From NCBI RefSeq assembly GCF_013004695.1, contig NZ_JABEMG010000029.1, positions 1-40,356 of the forward strand: a DNA stretch of 40,356 nucleotides, written 5' to 3'. Shown piece by piece: positions 24,915-31,925 of this stretch. The stretch is from Promicromonospora citrea. Its GTDB lineage: Bacteria > Actinomycetota > Actinomycetes > Actinomycetales > Cellulomonadaceae. Each line of letters opens with the position of its first letter. The first letter of the stretch is position 1. A program made the position numbers and the translations under genes. The notes under the pieces are model-generated. The model had not been told where the DNA came from, searched no databases, and saw nothing but the letters and a program-made list of their open reading frames with translations.

Positions 24915-25585
24915 CGGACCCGATCCGGGTGCTGATCGCCGACGACCAGCCGCTGCAGCGCATGGGCACCTCGATGTTCCTCGCCGCGCAGCCGGACGTC
25001 GCGGTGGTCGGCGAGGCGTCCGACGGCGGCGAGGCGGTGCGGCTCGCGCGCGAGCTGCTCCCCGACGTGGTGCTCATGGACGTCCGCATGCCGAACCTCG
25101 ACGGCATCGCGGCGACGCGGCTGCTGGTGGGGCACGGCGCGACGGGCCGGCCCCACGTGCTGCTGCTGACCACGTTCGACCTCGACGAGTACGTGCTGTC
25201 CGGCCTCGAGGCGGGTGCCAGCGGGTTCCTCACCAAGGACGCCGAGCCGGGCGCCCTGCTCTCCGCGATCCGCGCCGTCGCCGCCGGGGACGCGGTCATC
25301 GCGCCGAGCGCCACCCGGCGCCTGCTGCACCGCCTGGCGGGCGGGCCCGGGCCGGGGCACCCGGCCGCGGCCGAGAGCACCGCGGTCGCCGGGCTCACCG
25401 CGCGGGAGCGCGAGATCCTCGTCGCGATCGGCGAGGGACTGACCAACGCCGAGATCGCCGACCGCCTGTACCTCGCGGAGTCCACGGTGAAGAGCCACGT
25501 GGGGCGGATCTTCACGAAGATCGGTGCGCGCGACCGGGTGCAGGCGGTCATCGTCGCGTTCCGCGCGGGCCTGGTGCGGGTCTGA
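24911..25585 (+). CDS. NarL/LuxR-type response regulator
   Basis: 224 residues. Receiver with LIADDQP, phosphoacceptor Asp57 (VVLMDVRMPNLDG) and Lys109 (FLTKDAE), a Gly/Pro-rich linker (about 145-158), and a LuxR helix-turn-helix (LTAREREILVAIGEGLTN to STVKSHVGRIFTKI). ATGA overlap with the kinase and AGGAGGG upstream. Likely controls the ABC exporter genes immediately upstream. No copy of the 2265-type operator was seen in front of them, so its site differs. Confidence 0.92.
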   Translation: MTDPIRVLIADDQPLQRMGTSMFLAAQPDVAVVGEASDGGEAVRLARELLPDVVLMDVRMPNLDGIAATRLLVGHGATGRPHVLLLTTFDLDEYVLSGLEAGASGFLTKDAEPGALLSAIRAVAAGDAVIAPSATRRLLHRLAGGPGPGHPAAAESTAVAGLTAREREILVAIGEGLTNAEIADRLYLAESTVKSHVGRIFTKIGARDRVQAVIVAFRAGLVRV

Positions 25586-25600
25586 GGGTCCCCGCGCCGC

Positions 25601-25680
25601 CGAGGTCGGCAGTCCCATCGGTAGTCCCGCCGCCGGTCGGCACCTGCTTGTACCGACCGCGAGCGGAACCACCGACCTCG
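25601..25680. terminator. Nested inverted repeats between convergent genes
   Basis: Outer arms CGAGGTCGG (25601-25609) and CCGACCTCG (25672-25680) enclose inner arms CGGTCGG (25634-25640) and CCGACCG (25653-25659), with a further ACCGACCT at about 25689. The 117-base gap between the response regulator and the convergent amidase contains no gene. It may serve as a two-way terminator, but multiple direct and inverted copies of ACCGACCTCG make it look like a repeat cluster. Confidence 0.5.
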
Positions 25681-25702
25681 CGGGAAGGTACCGACCTGGG
25701 AG

Positions 25703-26842
25703 TCAGGCCGTCGCGAGCTCGGCCGCTCGGCGCAGGAGCGCCCGGTCCGAACCGGGCGGGCCCACGAGCGACAGCCCCGCCGGCAGGCCGTCCGCGGTCG
25801 TGACCGGCACCGACACCGCGGGCAGCCCGGCGAGCACCGCGACCGACGTGACGGCGACCGTCGCCCGGCGCACCGCCTCGGCCGCCGCCGGGTCGGCCAC
25901 GGGCGCGACGGAGGACGCCGACGGCAGCACCAGCACGTCGTCGCCCAGCCGGTCCCGGATCTCGGCGCCCGCACGCGTGACGACGGCCCGGGCGGCGTCC
26001 GCCTGCTCGGGCGTCACGGTCGCGGCGAACGTGAACCGGCCGCGCACCGCTGGGCCGATCCGGTCGAGCCGGGGGCCGACCCACGCCCCGTGCGCGGCCC
26101 ATGCCTCGGCCGCCTGCACCGCGCGCAGCGCCTCGATCCACGCGTCCGGTACCGCCCACGCCGTCGGCGCCGCGGCCAGGTGCCGGGTCGCGCGGGCGAC
26201 GGCGCCGCGCACGTCCGGCTCCGCCTGGTCCAGCAGGTCGGTCGCCACCAGCGGCGCGCCCGACGCCGTCGCGGTGTCCGGCGGGAGCACCACGTCACCG
26301 ACCCGGACGAGCAGCCCGGCGTCGCGGGTCAGCCAGCCCACGGTGTCGAAGGACCGCGCGAGCGGCAGGGCGCCGTCGCCGGGCACGGCGCCCTGCGTCG
26401 GGCGGTGCCCCCACAGGCCCTGGTAGGCGGCCGGGACACGGATCGAGCCCCACGTGTCCGACCCGAGGCCGACCGACACCTCGCCCGCCGCGACGGCGGT
26501 GGCGGGCCCCGACGTCGACCCGCCGCTGACCCGGCCGGGCGCCGCCGGGTTGGGCGGCGTGCCGTAGTGCGCGTTCGCCCCGGTCAGCGACCAGGCGAAC
26601 TCCTCGGTGCGGGCGATCCCGCGCACCGCGGCACCGGCCTCCAGCAGCCGGGCGACCGCCCACGCGTGCTCCGGCTCCTCCCGCGCCTGCTCCAGCCACT
26701 CCGGGTTCCCGGCGCCGACCCGCTGACCGGCCACGGCGAAGAGATCCTTGACGGCGACGGTCTCGCCGTCGAGCGGTCCGCGGCCCGCGGGGGCGACGAG
26801 GGGGCCGGCGTCGGGCAGCACGCGCCACACGGAGGTGTCCAT
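25703..26842 (-). CDS. Amidase-signature family enzyme
   Basis: 379 residues, shorter than the usual 450-500 of this family. The Ser-cisSer-Lys triad is present: Lys32 in VAVKDLF, the cis-Ser within SGGSTSGP (109-111), and the nucleophile Ser133 in SDTWGSIR. The glycine/serine-rich loop has GSTSGP rather than GSSSGS, and DTWGS instead of DTGGS, mild departures. Closest in size to AtzF/indoleacetamide-type and plant-like short amidases. It hydrolyses an amide to acid plus ammonia; the substrate is unknown. Transcribed alone; convergent with the response regulator. Confidence 0.85.
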   Translation of the reverse strand: MDTSVWRVLPDAGPLVAPAGRGPLDGETVAVKDLFAVAGQRVGAGNPEWLEQAREEPEHAWAVARLLEAGAAVRGIARTEEFAWSLTGANAHYGTPPNPAAPGRVSGGSTSGPATAVAAGEVSVGLGSDTWGSIRVPAAYQGLWGHRPTQGAVPGDGALPLARSFDTVGWLTRDAGLLVRVGDVVLPPDTATASGAPLVATDLLDQAEPDVRGAVARATRHLAAAPTAWAVPDAWIEALRAVQAAEAWAAHGAWVGPRLDRIGPAVRGRFTFAATVTPEQADAARAVVTRAGAEIRDRLGDDVLVLPSASSVAPVADPAAAEAVRRATVAVTSVAVLAGLPAVSVPVTTADGLPAGLSLVGPPGSDRALLRRAAELATA

Positions 26843-26885
26843 GCGGGCATCGTGCCAGGCCGCGACGGGCCTGCCCCGCCTCTTC

Positions 26886-26955
26886 TCGTCTTCGAGACCG
26901 ACGTTGATCGGCTTTGAGCGGGCTCAGAGCCGATCAGCCTCGGTCTGGAAGACGA
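26886..26955. repeat. 70-bp long imperfect hairpin
   Basis: Arms pair in blocks: TCGTCTTC/GAAGACGA, AGACCGA/TCGGTCT, TGATCGGCT/AGCCGATCA and GAGC/GCTC, with small internal mismatches. It lies in the 200-base gap upstream of the amidase start and downstream of the thioesterase stop. No T-tract follows, so a simple terminator is not the obvious reading. The rest of the gap shows no gene. Confidence 0.7.
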
Positions 26956-27042
26956 TCCGCGAGCAGACTGCCGACGACGGCGCCGCCCGCCGCACGACGT
27001 CCGCCCGGACCCGCCGCGATGACGGACGGCTGGGCCGCGCGG

Positions 27043-27453
27043 TCAGCCGTCCGCCGCCACGGGCCGGACCAGCCGCACCGTCTGGAGCACGTGCGCGCAC
27101 AGCGCGCCGGACTCGTCCGTGACGCGGACCTCGACCAGCACCTGCCTTGCGGTGACCGCGAGCGGGACGGCCGTCGCGGTCGCGGCGCCCCGCGCCGGGC
27201 GCAGGAAGTGGGTGGTCGACTCCGCGGTCGCGGGCAGGGCGCCGGGCTCGCCGTTCGCGGACGCGCAGACGGCGGCCACGCCGTCCGCCAGCCCCATCAG
27301 GGCGCCGCCGTGCAGCGCGCCCCCGACCGTCGACAGGCCGGGTGAGAACGCCAGCCGTCCGACGACGGCCTCCGAACCGATCTGCTCGAGCTCGACGCCG
27401 AGCGTGCGGACGAAGGGGGCGGCGGCGTAGACGTCGTCGGCGGTGAGGGTCAT
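27043..27453 (-). CDS. PaaI-type hotdog thioesterase
   Basis: 136 residues, single hotdog domain. The active-site element TVGGALHGGALMGLADGVAA (His-Gly-Gly followed by a helix with Asp) is that of PaaI/YbgC-like acyl-CoA thioesterases. It probably hydrolyses aromatic or medium-chain acyl-CoA as a tetramer in the cytosol. ATG 27453 has GAGGAAGG upstream. It is divergent from a TetR gene, with an operator overlapping its promoter, so it is under that repressor's control. Confidence 0.85.
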   Translation of the reverse strand: MTLTADDVYAAAPFVRTLGVELEQIGSEAVVGRLAFSPGLSTVGGALHGGALMGLADGVAAVCASANGEPGALPATAESTTHFLRPARGAATATAVPLAVTARQVLVEVRVTDESGALCAHVLQTVRLVRPVAADG

Positions 27454-27473
27454 CGGAGGCCTTCCTCGGTGCG

Positions 27474-27493
27474 ATTGTAGAGAGTTCTCTCTA
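27474..27493 (-). promoter_or_regulatory. Thioesterase promoter with overlapping TetR operator
   Basis: On the minus strand TACAAT (27474-27479) is a good -10 for the thioesterase gene. The palindrome TAGAGAG-TT-CTCTCTA (27478-27493, 7-base arms) overlaps its edge and fills the spacer region, so a bound repressor would block the polymerase. Confidence 0.6.
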
Positions 27494-27521
27494 GAGACAG
27501 GACTCTAACGACGCCGTGGAG

Positions 27522-27527
27522 TACGGT
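27522..27527 (+). promoter_or_regulatory. Leaderless -10 box TACGGT for tetR
   Basis: TACGGT with 6 bases to the ATG at 27534. It supports that ATG over the GTG at 27516, which would lie upstream of the -10 box. Confidence 0.5.
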
Positions 27528-27533
27528 CAACGC

Positions 27534-28127
27534 ATGCCGCGCTCGACCCACGACACCTCCGCGATCCTCGACGCGGCGGGCCGGATCCTCGGCGCGGGCG
27601 GCACCGGCGCCGTCACGATGGCCGCCGTCATCCGCGAGGCCGGCATCCCGAGCGGCTCCCTCTACTACCGGTTCCCCGACCGCCCGGCCCTGCTCGCGGC
27701 GCTGTGGAACCGGGCGATCGCGAGCTACCACTCCGGGGCCTACCCGCTGTTCGACGGCGACCCCGTCGAGGCGGCCGCCGCGCTCGGCGCGTACACCGTG
27801 CGCTGGTGCGACGCCGAGCCCCACCACGCGCACGTGCTGCTGGCCGGGCGCTCGCACTTCGAGCCCGAGGGCTGGCCGGCGGACGCGCGCACCACCGAGG
27901 CGCAGGAGAGCGCCCGGTGGGACGAGGCGATCCGCGGCCTGACGCGCCGGCTCCGGTCGCAGACGTCGGCGTCGACGGCCGAGATCCTGCTGGTCGCCGT
28001 CGACCTGCCGTACGCGGCGGTGCGGCGCTACCTCAGCGGCGGCCGCCCCGTCCCGCCGGACCTGGCGGACGTCGTGGCGGGCCTGATCCGCACGTCGCTG
28101 CGCGGCGCCGACCCCGCGTCGCACTGA
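27534..28127 (+). CDS. TetR-family regulator of the thioesterase
   Basis: 197 residues. Helix-turn-helix at about 5-50 (TMAAVIREAGIPSGSLYYRFPDRPALL), then a C-terminal ligand domain with TVRWCDAEPHHAHVLLAGR. Divergent from the hotdog thioesterase, with the shared operator 27478-27493. The likely inducer is an acyl-CoA or aromatic acid, by analogy with PaaR-type regulators; this is inference. Confidence 0.85.
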   Translation: MPRSTHDTSAILDAAGRILGAGGTGAVTMAAVIREAGIPSGSLYYRFPDRPALLAALWNRAIASYHSGAYPLFDGDPVEAAAALGAYTVRWCDAEPHHAHVLLAGRSHFEPEGWPADARTTEAQESARWDEAIRGLTRRLRSQTSASTAEILLVAVDLPYAAVRRYLSGGRPVPPDLADVVAGLIRTSLRGADPASH

Positions 28128-28137
28128 GCGCTGCTTG

Positions 28138-28143
28138 TAGCCT
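28138..28143 (+). promoter_or_regulatory. Leaderless -10 box TAGCCT
   Basis: TAGCCT with 6 bases to the ATG at 28150, only 10 bases after the TetR stop, so the gene has its own promoter despite the close spacing. Confidence 0.6.
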
Positions 28144-28149
28144 GCGAGG

Positions 28150-28509
28150 ATGACGGACCCCGAGTCGTTCGCCGAGATCCGCGAGCTGCTGGCCACGGAC
28201 CGCGAGCGCACGGTCGAGCTGATCGCGTCGCTCTCGGGCACCATCACCTCGATGGTCGAGGCGTCGCAGCAGAGCAACGCCGACGACGAGCACGACCCCG
28301 AGGGCTCGACCATCGCCTTCGAGCGCTCGCAGGCGAGCACCCTGCTCGCGTCGGCCACGGCCCGCCTGGCCGACGTCGACGCGGCGCTCGCGCGGATCGC
28401 GGACGGGACGTACGGCGTCTGCGAGCGCTGCGGGCGGCCGATCGCGCGGGAGCGGCTCCTGGCCCGGCCGACGGCACGGACGTGCATCGCGTGCGCGGCG
28501 GCGGGCTGA
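28150..28509 (+). CDS. DksA/TraR-type C4 zinc-finger protein
   Basis: 119 residues. A long helical N-terminal part (coiled-coil hairpin in DksA) carries DDEHDPEGSTIAFERSQ, and the zinc finger is CERCGRPIARERLLARPTARTCIAC with all four cysteines. In proteobacteria DksA acts with ppGpp in the RNA polymerase secondary channel. Actinobacterial forms of this length are common but their role is less clear. Separate leaderless transcription unit ending at a strong hairpin. Confidence 0.88.
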   Translation: MTDPESFAEIRELLATDRERTVELIASLSGTITSMVEASQQSNADDEHDPEGSTIAFERSQASTLLASATARLADVDAALARIADGTYGVCERCGRPIARERLLARPTARTCIACAAAG

Positions 28510-28533
28510 CCCGGGGCTGCCACCGCGCGCGAA

Positions 28534-28565
28534 CGCCCCCCACCCGCGGCGGCGGGTGAGGGGCG
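28534..28565. terminator. GC-rich hairpin between convergent genes
   Basis: 14-base arms with one mismatch around the loop GGCG (left CGCCCCCCACCCGC, right GCGGGTGAGGGGCG). It sits in the 70 bases between the stop codons of the DksA-like gene and the convergent GH76 gene, where it can terminate both. Confidence 0.7.
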
Positions 28566-28579
28566 AGCGTCCGGACGGG

Positions 28580-29761
28580 TCAGTACAGGATCGGCACCTG
28601 CCCGCGCGGCCACGCCAGGGTGGCGTAGATCTGGACCATCGCGGCCTGCTCCAGCAGCTCGGTGTGCTCGTCACCGGCGTTGAACAGCCCGGTCGAGGGG
28701 TCGCGCTGGGTGCGCCACTGCTGGTCGGCGTAGTCCGCCATCGCGTCCCGGTAGGTCGTGCCACCGGTCACGGACTCCAGCAGCAGGAGGTTCTTGAACC
28801 AGATGGAGTTGAAGAACATCGGCTGGCCCGCGAGCCGCCCCTCGGTGACGTAGAAGCGGTAGGACGCCGCCGCGATCGCCGTCGCCTTCTGCAGGTAGCG
28901 CCGGTCGCCCGTGGCCTCGTACAGCAGCGTGTAGGTGCCGACGGGCACGCCCTGGTTGTACGACCACTGCGTGCGGTCGATCGACCCGTCGAGCTTGATG
29001 TTGTCCCAGTACAGGCCGTTCGGCGCGAGCAGGTGCTCGTCGGTCCAGGCGACCATCCGCTGCGCCCACTCGAGGTAGTGCCGCTCGCCCGTGATCATGT
29101 ACAGGCGGGTGGCGAGCTGCGCGCCCGGCATCGTGGAGACGGTGTTGCGGTCCGTGCTCCAGGTGGCCTGCGTCCAGAACACCCCGCCGGGCGCCGGGTG
29201 CGACGGGTCGGTGTCCCACCCGGAGACGACGAGCTCGAAGATCTCCTCGGCCCGCTCGAGCGCCGCCTCGTCGTCGGTCGCCAGGTACTGCTGGACCTTG
29301 GCGAGCGCGACCCACTCGTTGTCGTCGTAGAACATGTCGCCCCCGCCGCCGTACGGGGCACGCGGGTACGAGTCGTAGCCGGGCAGGCCGGTGGTGCCGC
29401 CGTCGGCGTTCCAGAAGTGCTCCTGCCCGCGGGCGACCTCGGCGAGCTCGTCCTCGAACGACCGGCCCGTCGCCCCGGGCAGCCCGGTCAGGTCGAGCGT
29501 GGCGACGTGTGCCTGGGAGTGCGGCCACTCGAACGAGTACGTGCGGTCGTCGGCGCCGCTCGGGTAGCGCTCGCGGTACAGGCCGGTGCCGTCGTCGGCA
29601 GCCATGTACTCCTGCATCGCGTCGAACGACGCGAGCGCCCGCTGCACCTGCGCGCGCTGGGAGGCGGCAGGGACGCTCTGGTCCTGTGCGTCGGCGGGGG
29701 CGGCTGCCCCCAGTGCACAGGCCAGCGCGACGACCGGGGCGGCAGCTCTGGTGAACCTCAT
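28580..29761 (-). CDS. Secreted GH76 family alpha-1,6-mannanase-like enzyme
   Basis: 393 residues. Sec signal peptide (MRFTRAAAPVVALACALGAA, cleavage probably after ADA near 25). The rest is an (alpha/alpha)6 barrel of glycoside hydrolase family 76. The YDDNEWVALA motif provides the two adjacent catalytic Asp (146 and 147); GLYWDNI and WSYNQG are further family motifs. GH76 enzymes cut alpha-1,6-linked mannan, such as fungal mannan or actinobacterial lipomannan backbones. AAGGAG lies upstream of ATG 29761. A near-perfect 24-base operator lies about 85 bases upstream, suggesting sugar-responsive repression. Confidence 0.9.
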   Translation of the reverse strand: MRFTRAAAPVVALACALGAAAPADAQDQSVPAASQRAQVQRALASFDAMQEYMAADDGTGLYRERYPSGADDRTYSFEWPHSQAHVATLDLTGLPGATGRSFEDELAEVARGQEHFWNADGGTTGLPGYDSYPRAPYGGGGDMFYDDNEWVALAKVQQYLATDDEAALERAEEIFELVVSGWDTDPSHPAPGGVFWTQATWSTDRNTVSTMPGAQLATRLYMITGERHYLEWAQRMVAWTDEHLLAPNGLYWDNIKLDGSIDRTQWSYNQGVPVGTYTLLYEATGDRRYLQKATAIAAASYRFYVTEGRLAGQPMFFNSIWFKNLLLLESVTGGTTYRDAMADYADQQWRTQRDPSTGLFNAGDEHTELLEQAAMVQIYATLAWPRGQVPILY

Positions 29762-29845
29762 CGTTCGCTCCTTCGTAGGGTGGTGCTCGTCATTCGGCGA
29801 TACCTGTCGCCACCGTCCCGCCCGACGGCGACGTTCCTTCCCGAT

Positions 29846-29869
29846 ACCGATGGCAGCGCTGTCATCGGT
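29846..29869. promoter_or_regulatory. LacI-type operator upstream of GH76
   Basis: 24-base palindrome with 11 of 12 pairs matching: arms ACCGATG and CATCGGT surround CAGCGCTG, with one G:T non-match. A central CG dyad and even symmetry are hallmarks of LacI/GalR-family sites that control polysaccharide genes in actinobacteria. No LacI gene lies in the window. Confidence 0.65.
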
Positions 29870-29960
29870 GGTTGGCAGCAACGCTAAGGGATCCGTGCGA
29901 GGCGGTCAACGGGCTGCCCCCGCCGCTGCGGGACCGCGCCGCCGCCGGCCCGGCACGCCG

Positions 29961-30030
29961 CCGAGATCTGGTGTTCCCGTCGAGATCTGGTGGCGCACGG
30001 CCAGATCTCGACGGGAACACCAGATCTCGG
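29961..30030. repeat. 30-bp perfect inverted repeat built from four CGAGATCTGG units
   Basis: Arms 29961-29990 and 30001-30030 are perfectly complementary around the loop TGGCGCACGG. Each arm itself holds two direct copies of CGAGATCTGG separated by 9 bases (TGTTCCCGT), so the 70-base element has four copies, two in each orientation. It lies in a 418-base gap (29762-30179) that otherwise contains only the GH76 promoter/operator and no gene. There is no T-tract and no gene ending close by, so terminator function is unlikely. Confidence 0.9.
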
Positions 30031-30179
30031 TGACGCCGCACCGGAGGTCCGTCGGTGGCACCGTCCGGCGCGGCGCGGCCCCTACGATGGCGCTCGGTGC
30101 GCGGGGACGGTGGCTCGGAACGCTTCCGCACACGCGACAGGACCGGGAGGAGGACCGGGTCGATGTCCCTGGGTGAACG

Positions 30180-30420
30180 ATGACGGCGCTCCGCCCGCCG
30201 GTGGCCGACCGCCTGCTGGCTGTGGGGTCGTTCGCGCTCGGCGTCGTCCTCGCGCTCACGCTCCGCCTGGTCGACTTCGACGGCGAGCGCGCCGTGGACC
30301 TGTGTGCGGTCCTGCTCCTGGGCGCGACGTCGGCCCCCCCTGCTGGCCCGCCGGCGCCGGCCGATCCTCGTCGTCCTCGCCGTCGAGACGTCGGGCGGTC
30401 GGCGACGTCCTCCTCGGTGT
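30180..30420 (+). pseudogene. Remnant of histidine-kinase-type membrane N-terminus
   Basis: ATG 30180 opens a stretch (RPPVADRLLAVGSFALGVVL to LDLCAVLLLGATSAP-like) typical of the first membrane helices of HisKA_3 kinases. A run of seven C (30332-30338) then shifts the frame: dropping one C gives the natural continuation PLLARRRRPILVVLAV in the next frame. No kinase core follows. Instead the sequence runs into an amidohydrolase C-terminus at 30439. This is a truncated and frameshifted gene. The kinase origin rests on the general look of the helices, so it is tentative. Confidence 0.55.
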
Positions 30421-30438
30421 GGGCTGGCTGTTCACCGG

Positions 30439-30576
30439 GTGAGGTTCGCGACCGACTACCCCTTCGCGAGCATCAAGGAAGGGACCGACTGGTTCCGGGC
30501 CGTCGATCTGCCGCGGGAGGACAAGGAGAAGATCGCGTTCCGCAACGCCGAGAACCTGTTCGGCATCGCGGTCTGA
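30439..30576 (+). pseudogene. C-terminal remnant of a decarboxylase-like amidohydrolase
   Basis: The last 45 codons encode RFATDYPFASIKEGTDWF then ending IAFRNAENLFGIAV. The TDYPF metal-ligand motif and the NAENLFGI ending are the C-terminus of the same gamma-resorcylate decarboxylase/Amidohydro_2 family whose intact member lies at 16468-17448. The sequence differs from that copy, so it is the tail of a different gene. The first 280 or so residues are missing. Confidence 0.7.
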
Positions 30577-30612
30577 CGTGCCGCCCGACAAGCGAGGGCT
30601 GCATGGTCGCGG

Positions 30613-30647
30613 GCCGGTGAGCGGGTCGTCGAGGGTCGCTCACCGGC
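30613..30647. terminator. Hairpin after the 92-residue gene
   Basis: 11-base arms GCCGGTGAGCG and CGCTCACCGGC around a 13-base loop, 5 bases after the stop of the minus-strand gene ending at 30652. Confidence 0.65.
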
Positions 30648-30651
30648 TCCG

Positions 30652-30930
30652 TCAGGAGCCGTACTCCCCCGCCGCCGACCGGAGGAAGCCGAGGACGGCG
30701 TCGGCCGGTACCTCGCACGGCCGCAGCACCGGCCCGTCCGTCGTGATCCAGACGTTCGCGCTCAGCCTGTCGGCGCCGCCGAGGCGCTCGGCGGAGACGG
30801 TGACGACCTTGCCGTGGGCGCGGGTCGTGCGGGTCACGCCCCAGGGCTCGCCCGCCACCTGCACGCGGGACCAGCCCTCCGGGATCTGCCCGACGAGCTC
30901 GTCGAGCGGGCGGTCCGGCTGCTGCTCCAT
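30652..30930 (-). CDS. Hypothetical 92-residue protein
   Basis: Not recognised. Contains GEPWGVTRTTRAHGKVVTVSAERLGGADRLSANVWI (broken in reading), a run of beta strands, and a short helical end. Likely cytosolic. ATG 30930 has AAGGAG at good spacing and the gene ends at a hairpin, so it looks functional despite lying in a decayed region. The 289-base gap between it and the tRNA (30931-31219) shows no gene except a possible transposase tail near 31073 and the tRNA terminator. Confidence 0.6.
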   Translation of the reverse strand: MEQQPDRPLDELVGQIPEGWSRVQVAGEPWGVTRTTRAHGKVVTVSAERLGGADRLSANVWITTDGPVLRPCEVPADAVLGFLRSAAGEYGS

Positions 30931-31157
30931 GGTGGCTCCTTCCTGCGGGCGTCCGCCGCCTCTCGGGGGGCGACCTGTCAGCAGAACCTGAGGGTGGCGC
31001 GCGCCATTCCCTGGGCATTGTGGGGCGTTGCGACGTGCGCGGCCCGGGCTGCCCGCCAGAGACGCAGCGACCGGCGAGGTCCTCCGCGGCCTCATCCTCG
31101 ACCCGACCCGGATCTATCAGGGCACCGACCGTCCACCAGGACCTGCCCGGAAACAAC

Positions 31158-31196
31158 GAATGGCCTGAACCCACGATTCGTAGGTTCAGGCCATTC
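31158..31196 (-). terminator. Rho-independent terminator of tRNA-Pro
   Basis: Perfect 14-base arms (GAATGGCCTGAACC and GGTTCAGGCCATTC) around an 11-base loop. On the minus strand it is followed by GTTGTTT, a T-rich tail rare in this GC-rich DNA. It lies 24 bases past the tRNA 3' end. Confidence 0.8.
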
Positions 31197-31219
31197 CGAT
31201 GTCCTGCGACATCACACGG

Positions 31220-31293
<74 letters not shown>

Positions 31294-31424
31294 CGGTGAT
31301 CTTGAGCACGCCCAAGGCTACCGGTTCGGCCCCGTGGGGCCGACAGAAATACTACCCCACCTGAGGCTGTGCACCTGACCGGAGAGCAGGCCGCGCCGTC
31401 GCGGCCGGCCGTCCGCTCACCAGG

Positions 31425-31745
31425 TCACTCCCCCGCGTGGGCACCGCCCTCCACCGACCGGTCCAGGCCGAGCGTCGCGAGGAGATCCTCGTGCAGCTGG
31501 AACCAGACCCGGTGACAGGAGTCCACGCTCACCGCGTCGACCCAGGACCACTCCCCGGACCGCGCGCGACGCAGCGCAGTGGCGTACCGGGCGTGGTAGC
31601 CGTCGAACCGGGGCAGGACGGCCGCCAGTCGACCGTTCAGCGGCGCGAGCCGCTCGCCCAGCACGCCGAGCTCGTCCAGCACGCGCGCGTCCCACCCTGG
31701 GTCGAGGTGGTCGTTCGGGGACAGGCGATCGCCGTCGGGGCACAC
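31425..31745 (-). CDS. Hypothetical protein, possibly 5'-truncated
   Basis: About 106 residues from GTG 31745. The sequence LDPGWDARVLDELGVLGERLAPLNGRL, then FDGYHARYATALRRA and DSCHRVWFQLHEDLLATLGLDRS, looks like a real helical protein (regular amphipathic pattern, Trp and His motifs) but I do not recognise the family. The upstream end runs into the antisense of the PEP-utilising remnant and there is no ribosome site, so its true N-terminus may have been lost. Confidence 0.45.
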   Translation of the reverse strand: MCPDGDRLSPNDHLDPGWDARVLDELGVLGERLAPLNGRLAAVLPRFDGYHARYATALRRARSGEWSWVDAVSVDSCHRVWFQLHEDLLATLGLDRSVEGGAHAGE

Positions 31746-31904
31746 CGACCCGGCCTGGACACCGCTGCTCGGCGTCGCCGCGGGCGTCGTCACCCAGACC
31801 GGCGGCGCACTGTCGCACGCCGCGATCGTGGCGCGCGAGCGCGGCATCCCGCCGTGCTGGGCGTCCCGGACGCCCTGCGGCTCGTGCCCACCCGGCGGCC
31901 GTGA
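31741..31904 (+). pseudogene. Remnant of a PEP-utilising enzyme mobile domain
   Basis: Plus-strand codons from 31741 read HTDPAWTPLLGVAAGVV, then TQTGGALSHAAIVARERGIP, the swivelling phosphohistidine domain of PEP synthase/pyruvate phosphate dikinase proteins with its catalytic His in GALSHAAIVARE. One base is missing at 31848-31851. Restoring it continues as AVLGVPDALRLVPT before the stop at 31904. The N-terminal hundreds of residues are absent, so this is a 5'-truncated and frameshifted relic. Confidence 0.8.
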
Positions 31905-31925
31905 TCACGAGGATCCCGCGCCCCG

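Noticed and set aside
29961-30030. Rho-independent terminator of the GH76 gene or a neighbour
   Set aside because: It lies upstream of the GH76 start, no gene ends nearby, and no T-tract follows on either strand.
30180-30620. Intact small membrane protein gene from ATG 30180
   Set aside because: After the C7 run the frame reads as non-protein-like sequence, while the neighbouring frame continues the protein-like part. A decayed gene fits better.
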